A stretch of 64,000 nt of DNA from Haladaptatus salinisoli (GTDB taxonomy: Archaea > Halobacteriota > Halobacteria > Halobacteriales > Haladaptataceae), in assembly GCF_020614375.1 (NCBI RefSeq), contig NZ_CP085327.1:1476823-1540822 (forward strand), in the 5' to 3' direction. The translations under genes and the position numbers were made by a program. Every line of letters begins with the position of its first letter. Positions within the stretch are counted from its first letter, which is position 1. Below, one piece after another: positions 25,299-33,101 of the stretch. The notes beneath the pieces were generated by a model, which did not search any database, was not told the origin of the DNA, and saw only the letters and a program-made list of their open reading frames with translations.

Positions 25299-26648
25299 AT
25301 GCGCCCCCGAACGGTCGCCCTCCTCGCGCTCGTCGTTCTCATCGTGACGCCCGCTGTGGCCGCCCCTCCTCCGCGGCCCGTCTGCGAACCGTGCGGCTCC
25401 GGATTCGTCGACGCTTCGACGTGGTACGGCGAGATGCACGGAACGGAGAACCAGACCGGGACGGGCGTCGAACACAGCACCGCCACGGTTCGCGTCTACG
25501 GGAACGAGACCGCCGTCTGGACGGTTAAAAACCGATTGACGAGCGAACGCGCGGTTCGGTTCTTCCGCGAGAACGAAACCGCGTTCGCCGAAATTGCCCA
25601 GGATGCCGAAGGGTACGGGGAGAAAACCCTGCTCTCGGCCCGAATCGTCGGAAACGACACGGTCGTCCTCCGGTATCGAAGCGACGAGCAAGCCACCCGA
25701 ACGCGCGGCGGCGTCCTCCGCTTCGACGGGTTCCGTGAGGTAGGGGGCGAGAGATTTTCCGGGTTGGGTGCCGACGAACTGACGGTTCGGGGACCGCCGG
25801 GAACCGTCGTCACGCGCGCACCGACCGGCGCGGCGGTGGCCGGAAACGAGTTCACGCTGACCGAGTATCGGGACGGAGGAGACGGCCCGTTCGTCACCTT
25901 CGCCCAATCGGGCGGCGTCGTCGGTGAGACGTGGAGTTTCGTCTCGGTGGCCGAGGCGCTCGGCGACGACGTGGTTCGAAACGTGCTCTTCGACGTACTC
26001 CTGCCAGCGGGGGCGCTGTTCGCGCTGCTCGTCGGCTTCGTTCGGGTCGGCGGTCGAATCGTGAAACGGAACGAGGCGACGGTCCAATTGGCGGCGAAGG
26101 TCGTCGGCGGTCTGGGCGTCCTCGGACTGCTGTTCGGTTTCGCGCAGGCCGTTCAGGGGGACGGACGATACTCGCTCGGCGTCCTCTTCGCGGGGGGCGC
26201 GTACGCCGCGCTCGCCCTCTTCGCCACCTCCGACGCCCGTCCGACCCTGAAGCGCGCGTTCGTCGCCGCGGTACTCGCGTGGGTGGTCGGTCTCGTCGTG
26301 ACGACCGTCACCGTCGCGCTCACCGACCCGTCCCTCGTCTCGCGACTCCTCGAACTGAACTACTACGCCGTGACCGACCTCCTGTTCGCCGCGTTCGGCA
26401 CCCTGCTGTTGCTCTCGATGTCGGTCGTCGGCTACGCCGCGACCGACCCCAGATACCGTCGCGCGGCCGTCGTTCTCCCGCCGGCGGTGCTCGCGGTCGC
26501 CGTCGCGGCGATGCGACCGCTCACCCGCGTCGGGACGTCGTTGGACATCTTTTTCTCCGTCCTGTTCGCCGCGTTCGTCCTCGGCTTCCTCGCGCTGTTC
26601 GGCCTGCCGGCGTTCGTCCTCGGTCGCGCGATGCCGACGAGGGAGTGA
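25299..26648 (+). CDS. haloarchaeal multi-pass membrane protein with exported domain
   Basis: The 449-residue product has a cleavable-looking signal (ALLALVVLIVTPAVAA), an extracellular domain of about 200 residues with one CxxC (CEPC) and several NxT/S sites, and then about seven membrane helices ending with a short cytosolic tail. An AACTTATCC element about 24-29 nt upstream supports the ATG at 25299. It is convergent with truD. I do not recognise the family beyond its haloarchaeal character. Confidence 0.7.
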   Translation: MRPRTVALLALVVLIVTPAVAAPPPRPVCEPCGSGFVDASTWYGEMHGTENQTGTGVEHSTATVRVYGNETAVWTVKNRLTSERAVRFFRENETAFAEIAQDAEGYGEKTLLSARIVGNDTVVLRYRSDEQATRTRGGVLRFDGFREVGGERFSGLGADELTVRGPPGTVVTRAPTGAAVAGNEFTLTEYRDGGDGPFVTFAQSGGVVGETWSFVSVAEALGDDVVRNVLFDVLLPAGALFALLVGFVRVGGRIVKRNEATVQLAAKVVGGLGVLGLLFGFAQAVQGDGRYSLGVLFAGGAYAALALFATSDARPTLKRAFVAAVLAWVVGLVVTTVTVALTDPSLVSRLLELNYYAVTDLLFAAFGTLLLLSMSVVGYAATDPRYRRAAVVLPPAVLAVAVAAMRPLTRVGTSLDIFFSVLFAAFVLGFLALFGLPAFVLGRAMPTRE

Positions 26649-26708
26649 GGAGCTAGTTCCGCGGTCGTCCCCGTTCTCCCGCCGGAGTACGGGAGACGGC
26701 GGAAAATC

Positions 26709-28043
26709 CTACCCCATGTCGAGGGGGTCGGCTTTCAGAAACTCCCGCAGGAAGACCGTGGCGTACGACCCCGAGGGGAGCGAGAACTCGAACGAGAGCG
26801 GGTCGCGCGATAGCGCGAAATCGGTGCGAACGAGGACCGCCCGCCGGGTTCCGGTCGAGTGGAACTCGCCGGGCGAGTCGAAATCGGCGGGTTCGAGGTC
26901 GAGGTCGGCGAGCACCTCGCGCTCGATGTCGCCCTGTTCGCCCGCGGCGAGTTCCGTCTCGGTGCCCACCAGCGGCGCGGTGACGAACGCCCGGCCGCGC
27001 TCGCAGTGGCGCTCGACGGTGCGAACGCGCTTCTCGGTCACGCGCTGTCGTCGGTCGATATCCGGGACGACCAGTCCGTCGACCGCCTCGGCGAAACAGA
27101 CCACGTCGCCCGCGACGGGTCCGTCGAACGGAAGCCCCCGGCGGAGTCGCTCGCTCAGGATTCGGTTGAAGACGAACGACTGGGCCGCGTTCACGAGCAG
27201 TCGCTGGAGGTTGGTCGGCAGGGCTTCCAACGCGGCCCGGAACTCCTCCGGGCCGGGGTCGCCGCCGCTTTCGGCGAGGCGGTGTACCATCGCCCGCTCG
27301 AACCCGAGTCGCTCCGGCAGGGCGTCGAGCGCGGCGTTCCAATCCGGCGCGACCTCCTCGACCCTCCGACGGGCTCGTTGAGTGTCCTCCGGTTCCGTCT
27401 CGAAGGGATTGCCGACGTAGGCCATCACCGCCTCCTCCCACTCGCCGCGGACGACGTGCAGACCCACCTCGTGGGTGACCGGCCGCCGACTGCCGAACCG
27501 CTGCTGGCCGAAGAAGTTGGGAACCGCGAGGCGTTCGGCGTCCCGCCCGCCGGCGAACGCCCGCAGTTCGTCCGCGATTCGCTCGGCGTTCGCCGGACGG
27601 TCGGGGTTCGAGACGGTTATCTCGAACTCGTTGCCCGCGAGGTCGCCGAACTGAAGCGCCCGCCCCGCCCGTCCGACGGGTTCGACGTCGGCGTCCGAGA
27701 TTTCCGGGAGGTCGTCGGGCGAAACCTTCCGAAGGCTGAACAACTGCGTCGTCACCGCGCGCTTGTCCTTCGTTCCGGCCCACGAAACGCGTTCGCGGCT
27801 GATGCCGAGCGCGTCGGAGAGCCTGCGGGCGAAGTCGTTCGTGTCCCACCCGCGGAGGGTCGCCCGGACGACGAGGTGCGGGTACGAACCCGGGTCGGCG
27901 TCGAGCGGTTCGGCGTCGAATCGTTCTCTCTCCCGCACTCGGAAGTCGTCGCTCGTCTCCCGGAGTCGGCCGCCCACGCCGTCGGCGTCGCTGACGTAGA
28001 ACTCCATCCCGACCGCGCTCTCGATGGGGTGTGCCTCTCGCAT
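26709..28043 (-). CDS. truD: tRNA pseudouridine(13) synthase TruD
   Basis: The 444-residue protein has the TruD catalytic motif [12 protein letters not shown] with the aspartate at about residue 93, the FFGQQRFGS motif, and [18 protein letters not shown]. TruD isomerises uridine 13 of tRNA (tRNA-Glu in bacteria; a wider set in archaea). The protein is full length, including the inserted TRUD domain. In several haloarchaea it neighbours pth2; here pth2 is 22 kb away. Confidence 0.94.
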   Translation of the reverse strand: MREAHPIESAVGMEFYVSDADGVGGRLRETSDDFRVRERERFDAEPLDADPGSYPHLVVRATLRGWDTNDFARRLSDALGISRERVSWAGTKDKRAVTTQLFSLRKVSPDDLPEISDADVEPVGRAGRALQFGDLAGNEFEITVSNPDRPANAERIADELRAFAGGRDAERLAVPNFFGQQRFGSRRPVTHEVGLHVVRGEWEEAVMAYVGNPFETEPEDTQRARRRVEEVAPDWNAALDALPERLGFERAMVHRLAESGGDPGPEEFRAALEALPTNLQRLLVNAAQSFVFNRILSERLRRGLPFDGPVAGDVVCFAEAVDGLVVPDIDRRQRVTEKRVRTVERHCERGRAFVTAPLVGTETELAAGEQGDIEREVLADLDLEPADFDSPGEFHSTGTRRAVLVRTDFALSRDPLSFEFSLPSGSYATVFLREFLKADPLDMG

Positions 28044-28070
28044 TCGTTCGGGAGAAGAATCCGAACGGGA

Positions 28071-28448
28071 TTAAAACGTGTACTTCACGAGTTCGAGGTA
28101 GGTCGCGGCCGACTCGATGTCGTCTCCGGGGGCGACGAGCCCCGACTCGGGGTCGTAGGTGACGAAACCTGTCTCCGCCATCTTCGGAAGGTCGACGTGG
28201 TAGAGCAGTATCTCGACGCGCTCCACCGCGTCGGGCGGTACGTCGTCCGCGGCGGTGCCGGTTTCCAGTGCAGCGATGTGATGGGCGAGGTCACCTATCT
28301 CGATGGCCGTCGATTCGCCGTCGAGGCGGGAGCAGATGCGTCGGCGACGCTGACTCCCGAACACCTCGCATAACAGCGCGACCGGTACGTCGCGTTCCTC
28401 GTCGGCCAGCAGTGCTCCCCTGTCTACTTTCGTTTCCCGCTCGATCAT
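28071..28448 (-). CDS. DUF7344-type winged-helix regulator
   Basis: A 125-residue haloarchaeal regulator of the DUF7344 form: VFGSQRRRRICSRL as the first helices, IEIGDLAHHIAALE as the recognition region, then VEILLYHVDLPKMAETGFVTYD as helix plus wing. Two related proteins are encoded at 31357-31761 and 59448-59756. The upstream region contains an 18-bp near-palindrome (28485-28502) that may be its own operator. Confidence 0.75.
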   Translation of the reverse strand: MIERETKVDRGALLADEERDVPVALLCEVFGSQRRRRICSRLDGESTAIEIGDLAHHIAALETGTAADDVPPDAVERVEILLYHVDLPKMAETGFVTYDPESGLVAPGDDIESAATYLELVKYTF

Positions 28449-28484
28449 CGATTGGATAGTGGCGTGTCACGACCAAGTACTCTG

Positions 28485-28502
28485 TACCTACGTACGTTGG
28501 TA
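28485..28502. promoter_or_regulatory. 18-bp near-palindrome upstream of DUF7344 gene
   Basis: TACCTACGTACGTTGGTA pairs with itself at 16 of 18 positions around a central ACGTACGT. It lies 37-54 bp before the start codon of the DUF7344 regulator, a plausible autoregulatory operator, although no experimental motif for this family is known to me. Confidence 0.35.
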
Positions 28503-28595
28503 GGGCGACGAGCGGGACGCGAACGTCGCCGAAATCGGGGCGACGAGCGAATGCGACGTTCACGTCGCGCTCGCCCGTCCCCGGCGGCCGCCCCG

Positions 28596-29177
28596 CTAGT
28601 CGCCGAAGAACGCGAGTCCGTGGATGCGGTCGTCGGGCGTCAACTCCGGATGAAAGGAGGTTCCGACCACGGGGCCGTCCCGAACCGCGACAGGCCGCCC
28701 GTCCCACTCCGCGAGCACCTCCGCGCCGCCGACGTCGTCGATGAGCGGCGCGCGGATGAACACGGCGGGGAAAGGATCTCCGAGACCGGTCACGTCGAGC
28801 GGGGCTTCGAAGCTGTCCTTCTGTCGCCCGAAGGCGTTGCGCTGGACCGTCACGTCCGCGAGTCCGAGGTTCTCGACGCGGTCGTCGCCCGCGTCCGCGG
28901 CGGCGACGATGAGACCGGCGCAGGTGGCGAGAACGGGCTTTCCGTCCGCGACGTGGGACCGAATTTCCGGGGCGATGCCCTCCGACTGAAGGAGACGGGA
29001 GATGGCGGTCGATTCGCCGCCGGGCATGCAGAGCAGGTCGCAGTCCGGAACGACGCCGGACTGGCGAATCTCCGTGACTTCCGCGGTTTCGCCGCGCGCG
29101 GCGGCGGCCCGTCGAATCGCGTCGGCGTGCTCGCTCACGTCGCCCTGCACGGCGATGACGCCAGCGTCGAGACTCAT
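28596..29177 (-). CDS. pdxT: pyridoxal 5'-phosphate synthase glutaminase subunit PdxT
   Basis: A 193-residue class I glutaminase with the PdxT motif PGGEST (51-56), nucleophile Cys86 in ATCAGLI and the His-Glu pair in FHPEL (176 and 178). It supplies ammonia to PdxS (PdxST, the DXP-independent vitamin B6 pathway). pdxS is not in the window. It lies 36 bp downstream of sec61 beta and is likely cotranscribed. Confidence 0.94.
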   Translation of the reverse strand: MSLDAGVIAVQGDVSEHADAIRRAAAARGETAEVTEIRQSGVVPDCDLLCMPGGESTAISRLLQSEGIAPEIRSHVADGKPVLATCAGLIVAAADAGDDRVENLGLADVTVQRNAFGRQKDSFEAPLDVTGLGDPFPAVFIRAPLIDDVGGAEVLAEWDGRPVAVRDGPVVGTSFHPELTPDDRIHGLAFFGD

Positions 29178-29213
29178 ACCGGGGGTACGGAGAGCGCCGG
29201 GAAAAGGGACTCG

Positions 29214-29378
29214 TTATAGCGCGAGGAAGTTCATCACCATGATGAAGACGCCGAAGAAGACGCCGAACGCGACGACCGTCTTCGGGTCGATACGAATCGT
29301 GTTTCGGTCTTCAGCGTCGAAGTATCGCACGAGTCCGGCGCTGGACATCAGCCCGCCGGAGTTCTGGCCACTGCTCAT
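29214..29378 (-). CDS. preprotein translocase subunit Sec61 beta (SecG)
   Basis: A 54-residue protein found by direct reading: [20 protein letters not shown], then [16 protein letters not shown], then a single membrane helix [19 protein letters not shown]. The SAGLVRYFD...I.I.P block with one C-terminal helix is the archaeal Sec61 beta signature, the small subunit of the SecYE channel. The start follows a TATA-like GGTTTACC (29403-29410) by 25-32 nt. Confidence 0.93.
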   Translation of the reverse strand: MSSGQNSGGLMSSAGLVRYFDAEDRNTIRIDPKTVVAFGVFFGVFIMVMNFLAL

Positions 29379-29402
29379 AGTTGCGATTCGGAGAGCGTCG
29401 GG

Positions 29403-29410
29403 GGTAAACC
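29403..29410 (-). promoter_or_regulatory. TATA-like element of sec61 beta
   Basis: GGTTTACC on the minus strand at -25 to -32 relative to the ATG at 29378, consistent with a leaderless transcript covering sec61 beta and pdxT. Confidence 0.45.
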
Positions 29411-29521
29411 TTTCGCAACATCGTCAGGCGACTTCGCTCACTACCGTCGAACGGGATTCGACGTCGTTCGCAGTTTCGAAGAAACTGCTCACCGTCGATA
29501 GATGGACGTCTACCGTAACTC

Positions 29522-29540
29522 GCAAGTCCTTCGGACTTGC
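29522..29540. repeat. perfect 8-bp hairpin GCAAGTCC-TTC-GGACTTGC
   Basis: An 8-bp perfect stem with a three-base loop in the 230-bp gap between sec61 beta and thioredoxin. No T-run follows on either side, so it is not an obvious terminator; it resembles the short dispersed stem-loops seen between haloarchaeal genes. Confidence 0.4.
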
Positions 29541-29611
29541 TCACTGCCGGCAGAGCTAGCGGAGTAAGAAACCCTTATGCACGCGGCGACAGAAATTCAG
29601 GAAAGAAACGC

Positions 29612-29881
29612 ATGACAGTCAAGCTACTCGACTTCTACGCGGACTGGTGTGGACCGTGCAAGACCCAAGACCCGATCCTTGAGGACTTGGAGGAAGACTG
29701 GAGCGACAGCGTCGAGTTCGAGAAGGTGGACGTTGACGAACACCAAGACGTTGCGAACGAGTACCAAGTGCGCTCCATCCCGACCATCGTCATCGAGGAC
29801 GACGAGGGCGTCGTCGAACGCTTCGTCGGCGTCACGCAGCGCGACGACTTGGAGCGCGTCTTGGAAGAGGCGGGCGCGTAA
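29612..29881 (+). CDS. thioredoxin
   Basis: The 89-residue protein has the thioredoxin active site WCGPCK (Cys13 and 16), the cis-proline in RSIPTIVI and a normal length for small haloarchaeal thioredoxins. It reduces protein disulfides in the cytosol. Upstream CTTATGCAC at about -31 and GGAAAG near the ATG provide promoter and ribosome-binding candidates. It has higher AT content in its leader than upstream genes, and it marks the last housekeeping gene before the accessory island on this side, apart from the hydrolase. Confidence 0.93.
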   Translation: MTVKLLDFYADWCGPCKTQDPILEDLEEDWSDSVEFEKVDVDEHQDVANEYQVRSIPTIVIEDDEGVVERFVGVTQRDDLERVLEEAGA

Positions 29882-29921
29882 CTCGCCGGCGAACGCGAAC
29901 TCGGATTTTTGGACACCGACC

Positions 29922-29956
29922 CGCGAGCGGTGCGGCAACGCCGCACGCCACTCGCG
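29922..29956. repeat. long imperfect stem-loop after thioredoxin
   Basis: CGCGAG ... GTGCGGC-AAC-GCCGCAC ... CTCGCG forms a stem with a 7-bp perfect core and a second 6-bp outer stem. It follows the thioredoxin stop by about 40 nt. No T-run follows directly, so transcript processing or 3'-end protection is as likely as termination. Confidence 0.4.
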
Positions 29957-30008
29957 CGTAGCCTCGTCGAAATTTACGGGAGCAGACGGGAACTGCCCGC
30001 AAGATAAA

Positions 30009-30035
30009 GAGGGTGTATCTCTCGCACCCTCGTTT
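30009..30035 (+). terminator. stem-loop plus T-run after thioredoxin
   Basis: GAGGGTG, a 9-nt loop and CACCCTC form a 7-bp stem followed by GTTTT. This is a typical factor-independent-looking terminator on the plus strand, about 130 nt downstream of the thioredoxin stop. Confidence 0.5.
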
Positions 30036-30106
30036 TCGGCGGATTGGTAGGTTTACGTCGGTGTTAAAAACGAGGCCGGTTCGACGAGACCACCGTTCGT
30101 TTGGAG

Positions 30107-30910
30107 TTATTTACTGAACTCCATCAACTCTCGGTTGAGTTTCTCTTTTTCTTCGTAGAAGAGCGCATGACCGCTCTCCTCGAAGGGAACGAGCTCCGCG
30201 TTTGCGATTCCGTCGTGGAGCTTTTCCGCCGTCAGTTCGAACGGACAGGCCTGATCGTGGACACCGTGACAGATGAGCGTCGGAACGGTGATGTCCGTGA
30301 GGTCGGAACGAAGATCCATCTCGCCGACCGCTTCGATCGAATCGGCCATGGCCTGCGGCGACGATTCCATGCTCATATTCTGGAGCCAATCTTTCAGCTC
30401 GGGACTCGGTGCGGAGTGAAACATCGAATCGGCGAAGTCACTGCTTACCTTCGCCCGGTCCTCGTAGCATCCCTTGGCAAGGTCCGTGAAGACAGCCTCA
30501 TCAGCGCCTTCCGGAAAGTCCGGTTTTTCGGCCAGAACGGGACTCGCAGCGCCAAGCAGCGCCAGTTTTGCCACGTGTTCTTCGTTATGGCGGCTCATAT
30601 ATCGGGTGACGACTCCCCCACCCATCGAAAAGCCCGCGAGCGTGACGTCCTCGACATCGAGTTCGTCGAGAACCGTCTTGAGATCGTCAGCGAACACGTC
30701 GAAGTCGTATTCGCTCCACGGTTTACTCGATTGTCCGTAGCCACGGAGATCGATACCGATACACCGGATGTCCTCCCTCGGAAGCCGGATGTACTGATAT
30801 TCGAACATCCTCCGACTCAGTGGCCAACCGTGAATAAACACGAACGGAGTACCCGATCCCCAGTCCTGAACGAACAGTTCTACCCCCTGTTTGACTTCTA
30901 TTCGGGTCAT
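30107..30910 (-). CDS. alpha/beta hydrolase (haloperoxidase/esterase type)
   Basis: A 267-residue alpha/beta hydrolase with nucleophile Ser95 in GFSMGG, acid Asp219 in HGVHDQ and His248 in SGHALF. The oxyanion HGWPLS motif follows strand 3. The sequence resembles the non-heme chloroperoxidase/arylesterase group, so it probably hydrolyses esters or forms peracids; halogenation in vivo is not implied. I start at the ATG at 30910; a GTG at 30919 adds three residues. Confidence 0.85.
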   Translation of the reverse strand: MTRIEVKQGVELFVQDWGSGTPFVFIHGWPLSRRMFEYQYIRLPREDIRCIGIDLRGYGQSSKPWSEYDFDVFADDLKTVLDELDVEDVTLAGFSMGGGVVTRYMSRHNEEHVAKLALLGAASPVLAEKPDFPEGADEAVFTDLAKGCYEDRAKVSSDFADSMFHSAPSPELKDWLQNMSMESSPQAMADSIEAVGEMDLRSDLTDITVPTLICHGVHDQACPFELTAEKLHDGIANAELVPFEESGHALFYEEKEKLNRELMEFSK

Positions 30911-30985
30911 ACTGACCAAAGTCCGGTCTCCTGATGAGTGTATATCTATTTTGGCTGTATTTTCGACTGATAGAAACGTTTCCTT

Positions 30986-31141
30986 CTAGTACGGAGAGGT
31001 GGTGTCGAATACTCCCCCGTGGATCGTTCTCTCGTCAGTCGCGTTCTCGACGGCGGCCACGTGTTTGCAGAACGAGCTGCGGTGGACGTGATGCGGACAC
31101 GCAGAGGCCATCAGTTCTTCGATCACGTCGATCTCAAAATG
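30986..31141 (-). pseudogene. relic of a SWIM zinc-finger protein
   Basis: The minus strand codes for EELMASACPHHVHRSSFCKH followed by VAAVENATDERTI and a stop at 30986. The C-P-x(8)-C-K-H-x-A-A-V-E spacing is that of the haloarchaeal SWIM zinc finger, but the first cysteine of the CxC is replaced and a stop codon lies just upstream (31142-31144). Only the C-terminal part survives. Confidence 0.45.
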
Positions 31142-31356
31142 TTAATTAACAGGATTGGCTCTACAATAGTTCTTTATCGAGACATCTTCGTTCGAGAACG
31201 GTAGAATGTAAACTAGTGTACATGTTTGGCTACACTCGGATTTGTAACTGGAGTCATGGACGAGAGTCCCAATCCATCATACTCCAAGGGAAAACGCACG
31301 TTTTCTGTGCGAATCAGTAGATCTCATACCGTAGAACCCCATTCGTCTGTGGTCAT

Positions 31357-31761
31357 TCACCCCGCTCGTGAGGGAAGTGGATCGATCATCGCTTTACCGT
31401 ACGACCATAAAAGAATCCCTAATTCTGAAAGTCGAGGTAGATGTTCGTGTTCGAGACTGATCCTCATTTGTTCCTGTTCGGCAGGAGTAACTTCGTCGAA
31501 TGGTCGGTTCTTCACACGACTGAAAAGCTCCATTGCCATCCGTGAAAGCGGAACAGCAGTGTCCTGCTCAATCAGGTAGTGAATCAAATACCGTCGGTGT
31601 TCATTTGCGAGAAGGCTATAAACTTCGTTTGGCTTCGACTCTAGGACTTTAGAATCGATCGGTTCCATCAGTTGACATAGTTCGTCAGTAATCTCTCCTT
31701 CGTCTTTGTCTGTCATTGGCTGTCTTACTCTGGGGGTGAATATGAATTGTCGCGTTTCCAT
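31357..31761 (-). CDS. DUF7344-type winged-helix regulator in the accessory island
   Basis: A 134-residue regulator related to the genes at 28071 and 59448: LLANEHRRYLIHYLIEQDTA is the first helix pair, and HEHLPRLSELGILLWSYGK is the helix-wing region. A TTTAAA at 31790-31796 is 29-35 nt before the ATG at 31761, favouring that start over the internal ATG at 31716. It is transcribed divergently from the HalOD1-CHAT pair, 280 bp apart, and is the best candidate for their regulator. Confidence 0.75.
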   Translation of the reverse strand: METRQFIFTPRVRQPMTDKDEGEITDELCQLMEPIDSKVLESKPNEVYSLLANEHRRYLIHYLIEQDTAVPLSRMAMELFSRVKNRPFDEVTPAEQEQMRISLEHEHLPRLSELGILLWSYGKAMIDPLPSRAG

Positions 31762-31789
31762 TCATGTACGCCTGACCATTTACCTATGG

Positions 31790-31796
31790 TTTTAAA
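31790..31796 (-). promoter_or_regulatory. TATA element of the island DUF7344 gene
   Basis: TTTAAA on the minus strand within GGTTTTAAATATG, correctly spaced for a leaderless ATG at 31761. Confidence 0.5.
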
Positions 31797-31967
31797 TATG
31801 AAAATAATATCTCCTTCTATTACAGTATAGCGCTCAAATCAAGAACTCACAGGTGATGAGACAAGTTATAGTTGCAATCCATCGATTCGTTTTTAGCCCT
31901 CTGAGTTCAATAAAAGATACGCGGGGTGCTATGTTGATTTGAGTTGTTATTCTCTTCACCTCATTAG

Positions 31968-31985
31968 AATACGTTTAACCGTATT
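31968..31985. promoter_or_regulatory. inverted repeat and TATA region before the HalOD1-CHAT operon
   Basis: AATACG-TTTAAC-CGTATT is a perfect 6-bp inverted repeat around a TATA-like TTTAAC, about 60 nt before the ATG at 32042. If TTTAAC is the TATA box, the mRNA would have a leader of about 40 nt, consistent with the AGAGGAT Shine-Dalgarno element before the ATG. A repressor bound at the repeat would cover the TATA box. Confidence 0.45.
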
Positions 31986-32041
31986 TTTTGCTAACGATCC
32001 CGTGGATTTTTGATTGTTCGGCTCTACTGACACAGAGGATT

Positions 32042-32995
32042 ATGAGAGTGGAGAAAGAATCGGACGATGTCCCCTTCATATGCGGTGTCAGCACACCACT
32101 CGAATTCAAGTACAACCCGCAACAGGATCTCTCATTGGGTTCCGCTATTATCCAACATATGATCGAAGCAGCAGGTGTGGACCCGACAGACGTTCCCAAA
32201 CCGCTGTATGCGAACGTGGATCCAGATGCCTTAGAAGCGGTGTTTCAACCACAGGAGGATGGGACCCCACCGACGGCCAGTACAGTATCATTTACGTTTG
32301 CAGGTCACTATATCACCGTTCAAGAGGACGGACACGTTCGAGTTGAGTCAGAACTCGGCCGCTTGAGACGGACCGGTGGCAACATTCTGGTCACGGGTAG
32401 CGTGCCAGAGGATGTTCTCGACCAACTGAGCGTGCACCTTCTGGGTGAACATTCACTCAATCGCTCGCTTTTCTTTGCCCAGTATGGAAAATCAGCCGAG
32501 GGCGCACAAAGACGGCTCTCGCAGATCGGGACACCAGCAGAGAACGCCCATATCCTAACGTACGAAGCAGGTGCAGGTACACGTTCAGCCGCACAATCGT
32601 ACGTTAATGAGTCGCATCAGGCGAATGTTTCATCCGTGATTGGGACCCTTGAGGAGTTCCAAGCAGCAATTCAAGAGAAGATAGTCGATCTACAGGTACA
32701 GTGGAATGGATTTGATCCAGGGGAGCTACGATTCAGTTTCGACTCGCTTCGATTGCTTCTCGAAGAAGAGGACACCGATGCTGCCAGACGATTCATTGCA
32801 ACAGTCACCAAAACAGTCGAAGACGCGAATGGACTCGGCCACTATCTTCTCCCGGATACATACTATTCAGACACTGTGCAAGCAGTCAAATCCGAATTTG
32901 ATATCGTCATCGAACTACGGTTGAGTTTTAACGGGTTAGAACAACAACTGCACCTGCACGATACCGATCACACGACAAAGTGGTTCCCGATATAA
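32042..32995 (+). CDS. HalOD1 domain protein with degenerate RecA/MEDS-like domain (DUF7504-like)
   Basis: The 317-residue protein joins two parts. Residues ~28-101 match the halobacterial output domain HalOD1 (SAIIQHMIEAAGVDPTDV, NVDPDALEAVF, VSFTFAGHYITV and DGHVRV). Residues ~112-317 look like a KaiC/MEDS-type sensory fold: NILVTGSVPED occupies the Walker A position but lacks GKS/T, so it should not hydrolyse ATP. I recognise the second part as resembling the haloarchaeal DUF7504 group, from memory. A ribosome-binding AGAGGAT precedes the ATG at 32042; the in-frame TTG at 31988 is rejected. It likely forms an operon with the CHAT gene 106 bp downstream. Confidence 0.7.
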   Translation: MRVEKESDDVPFICGVSTPLEFKYNPQQDLSLGSAIIQHMIEAAGVDPTDVPKPLYANVDPDALEAVFQPQEDGTPPTASTVSFTFAGHYITVQEDGHVRVESELGRLRRTGGNILVTGSVPEDVLDQLSVHLLGEHSLNRSLFFAQYGKSAEGAQRRLSQIGTPAENAHILTYEAGAGTRSAAQSYVNESHQANVSSVIGTLEEFQAAIQEKIVDLQVQWNGFDPGELRFSFDSLRLLLEEEDTDAARRFIATVTKTVEDANGLGHYLLPDTYYSDTVQAVKSEFDIVIELRLSFNGLEQQLHLHDTDHTTKWFPI

Positions 32996-33088
32996 TAGGA
33001 ATCGAACGAGGGGTTAGTTCGCATTCGCATAGTGGTAGCTCTCCTCCAGTGAACCAACTCCTTTGGGGAGCACCCGCAAAAAATCGCT

Positions 33089-33095
33089 GGGAGGG
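33089..33095 (+). promoter_or_regulatory. Shine-Dalgarno site of the CHAT gene
   Basis: GGGAGGG six bases before the ATG at 33102. It is unusually strong for a haloarchaeon where many genes are leaderless, and it decides the start and supports translation as the second cistron of an operon. Confidence 0.6.
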
Positions 33096-33101
33096 ATACG
33101 T

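Noticed and set aside
29311-29544. 77-codon minus-strand frame before thioredoxin
   Set aside because: It overlaps the sec61 beta start in another frame and has no recognisable pattern.
31019-31204. 61-codon plus-strand frame in the island
   Set aside because: The SWIM zinc-finger pattern on the opposite strand explains the coding-like composition better.
33063-33101. TTG start extending the CHAT protein by 13 residues
   Set aside because: The ATG at 33102 has a strong GGGAGGG site six bases upstream, and the extra residues look like leader sequence.
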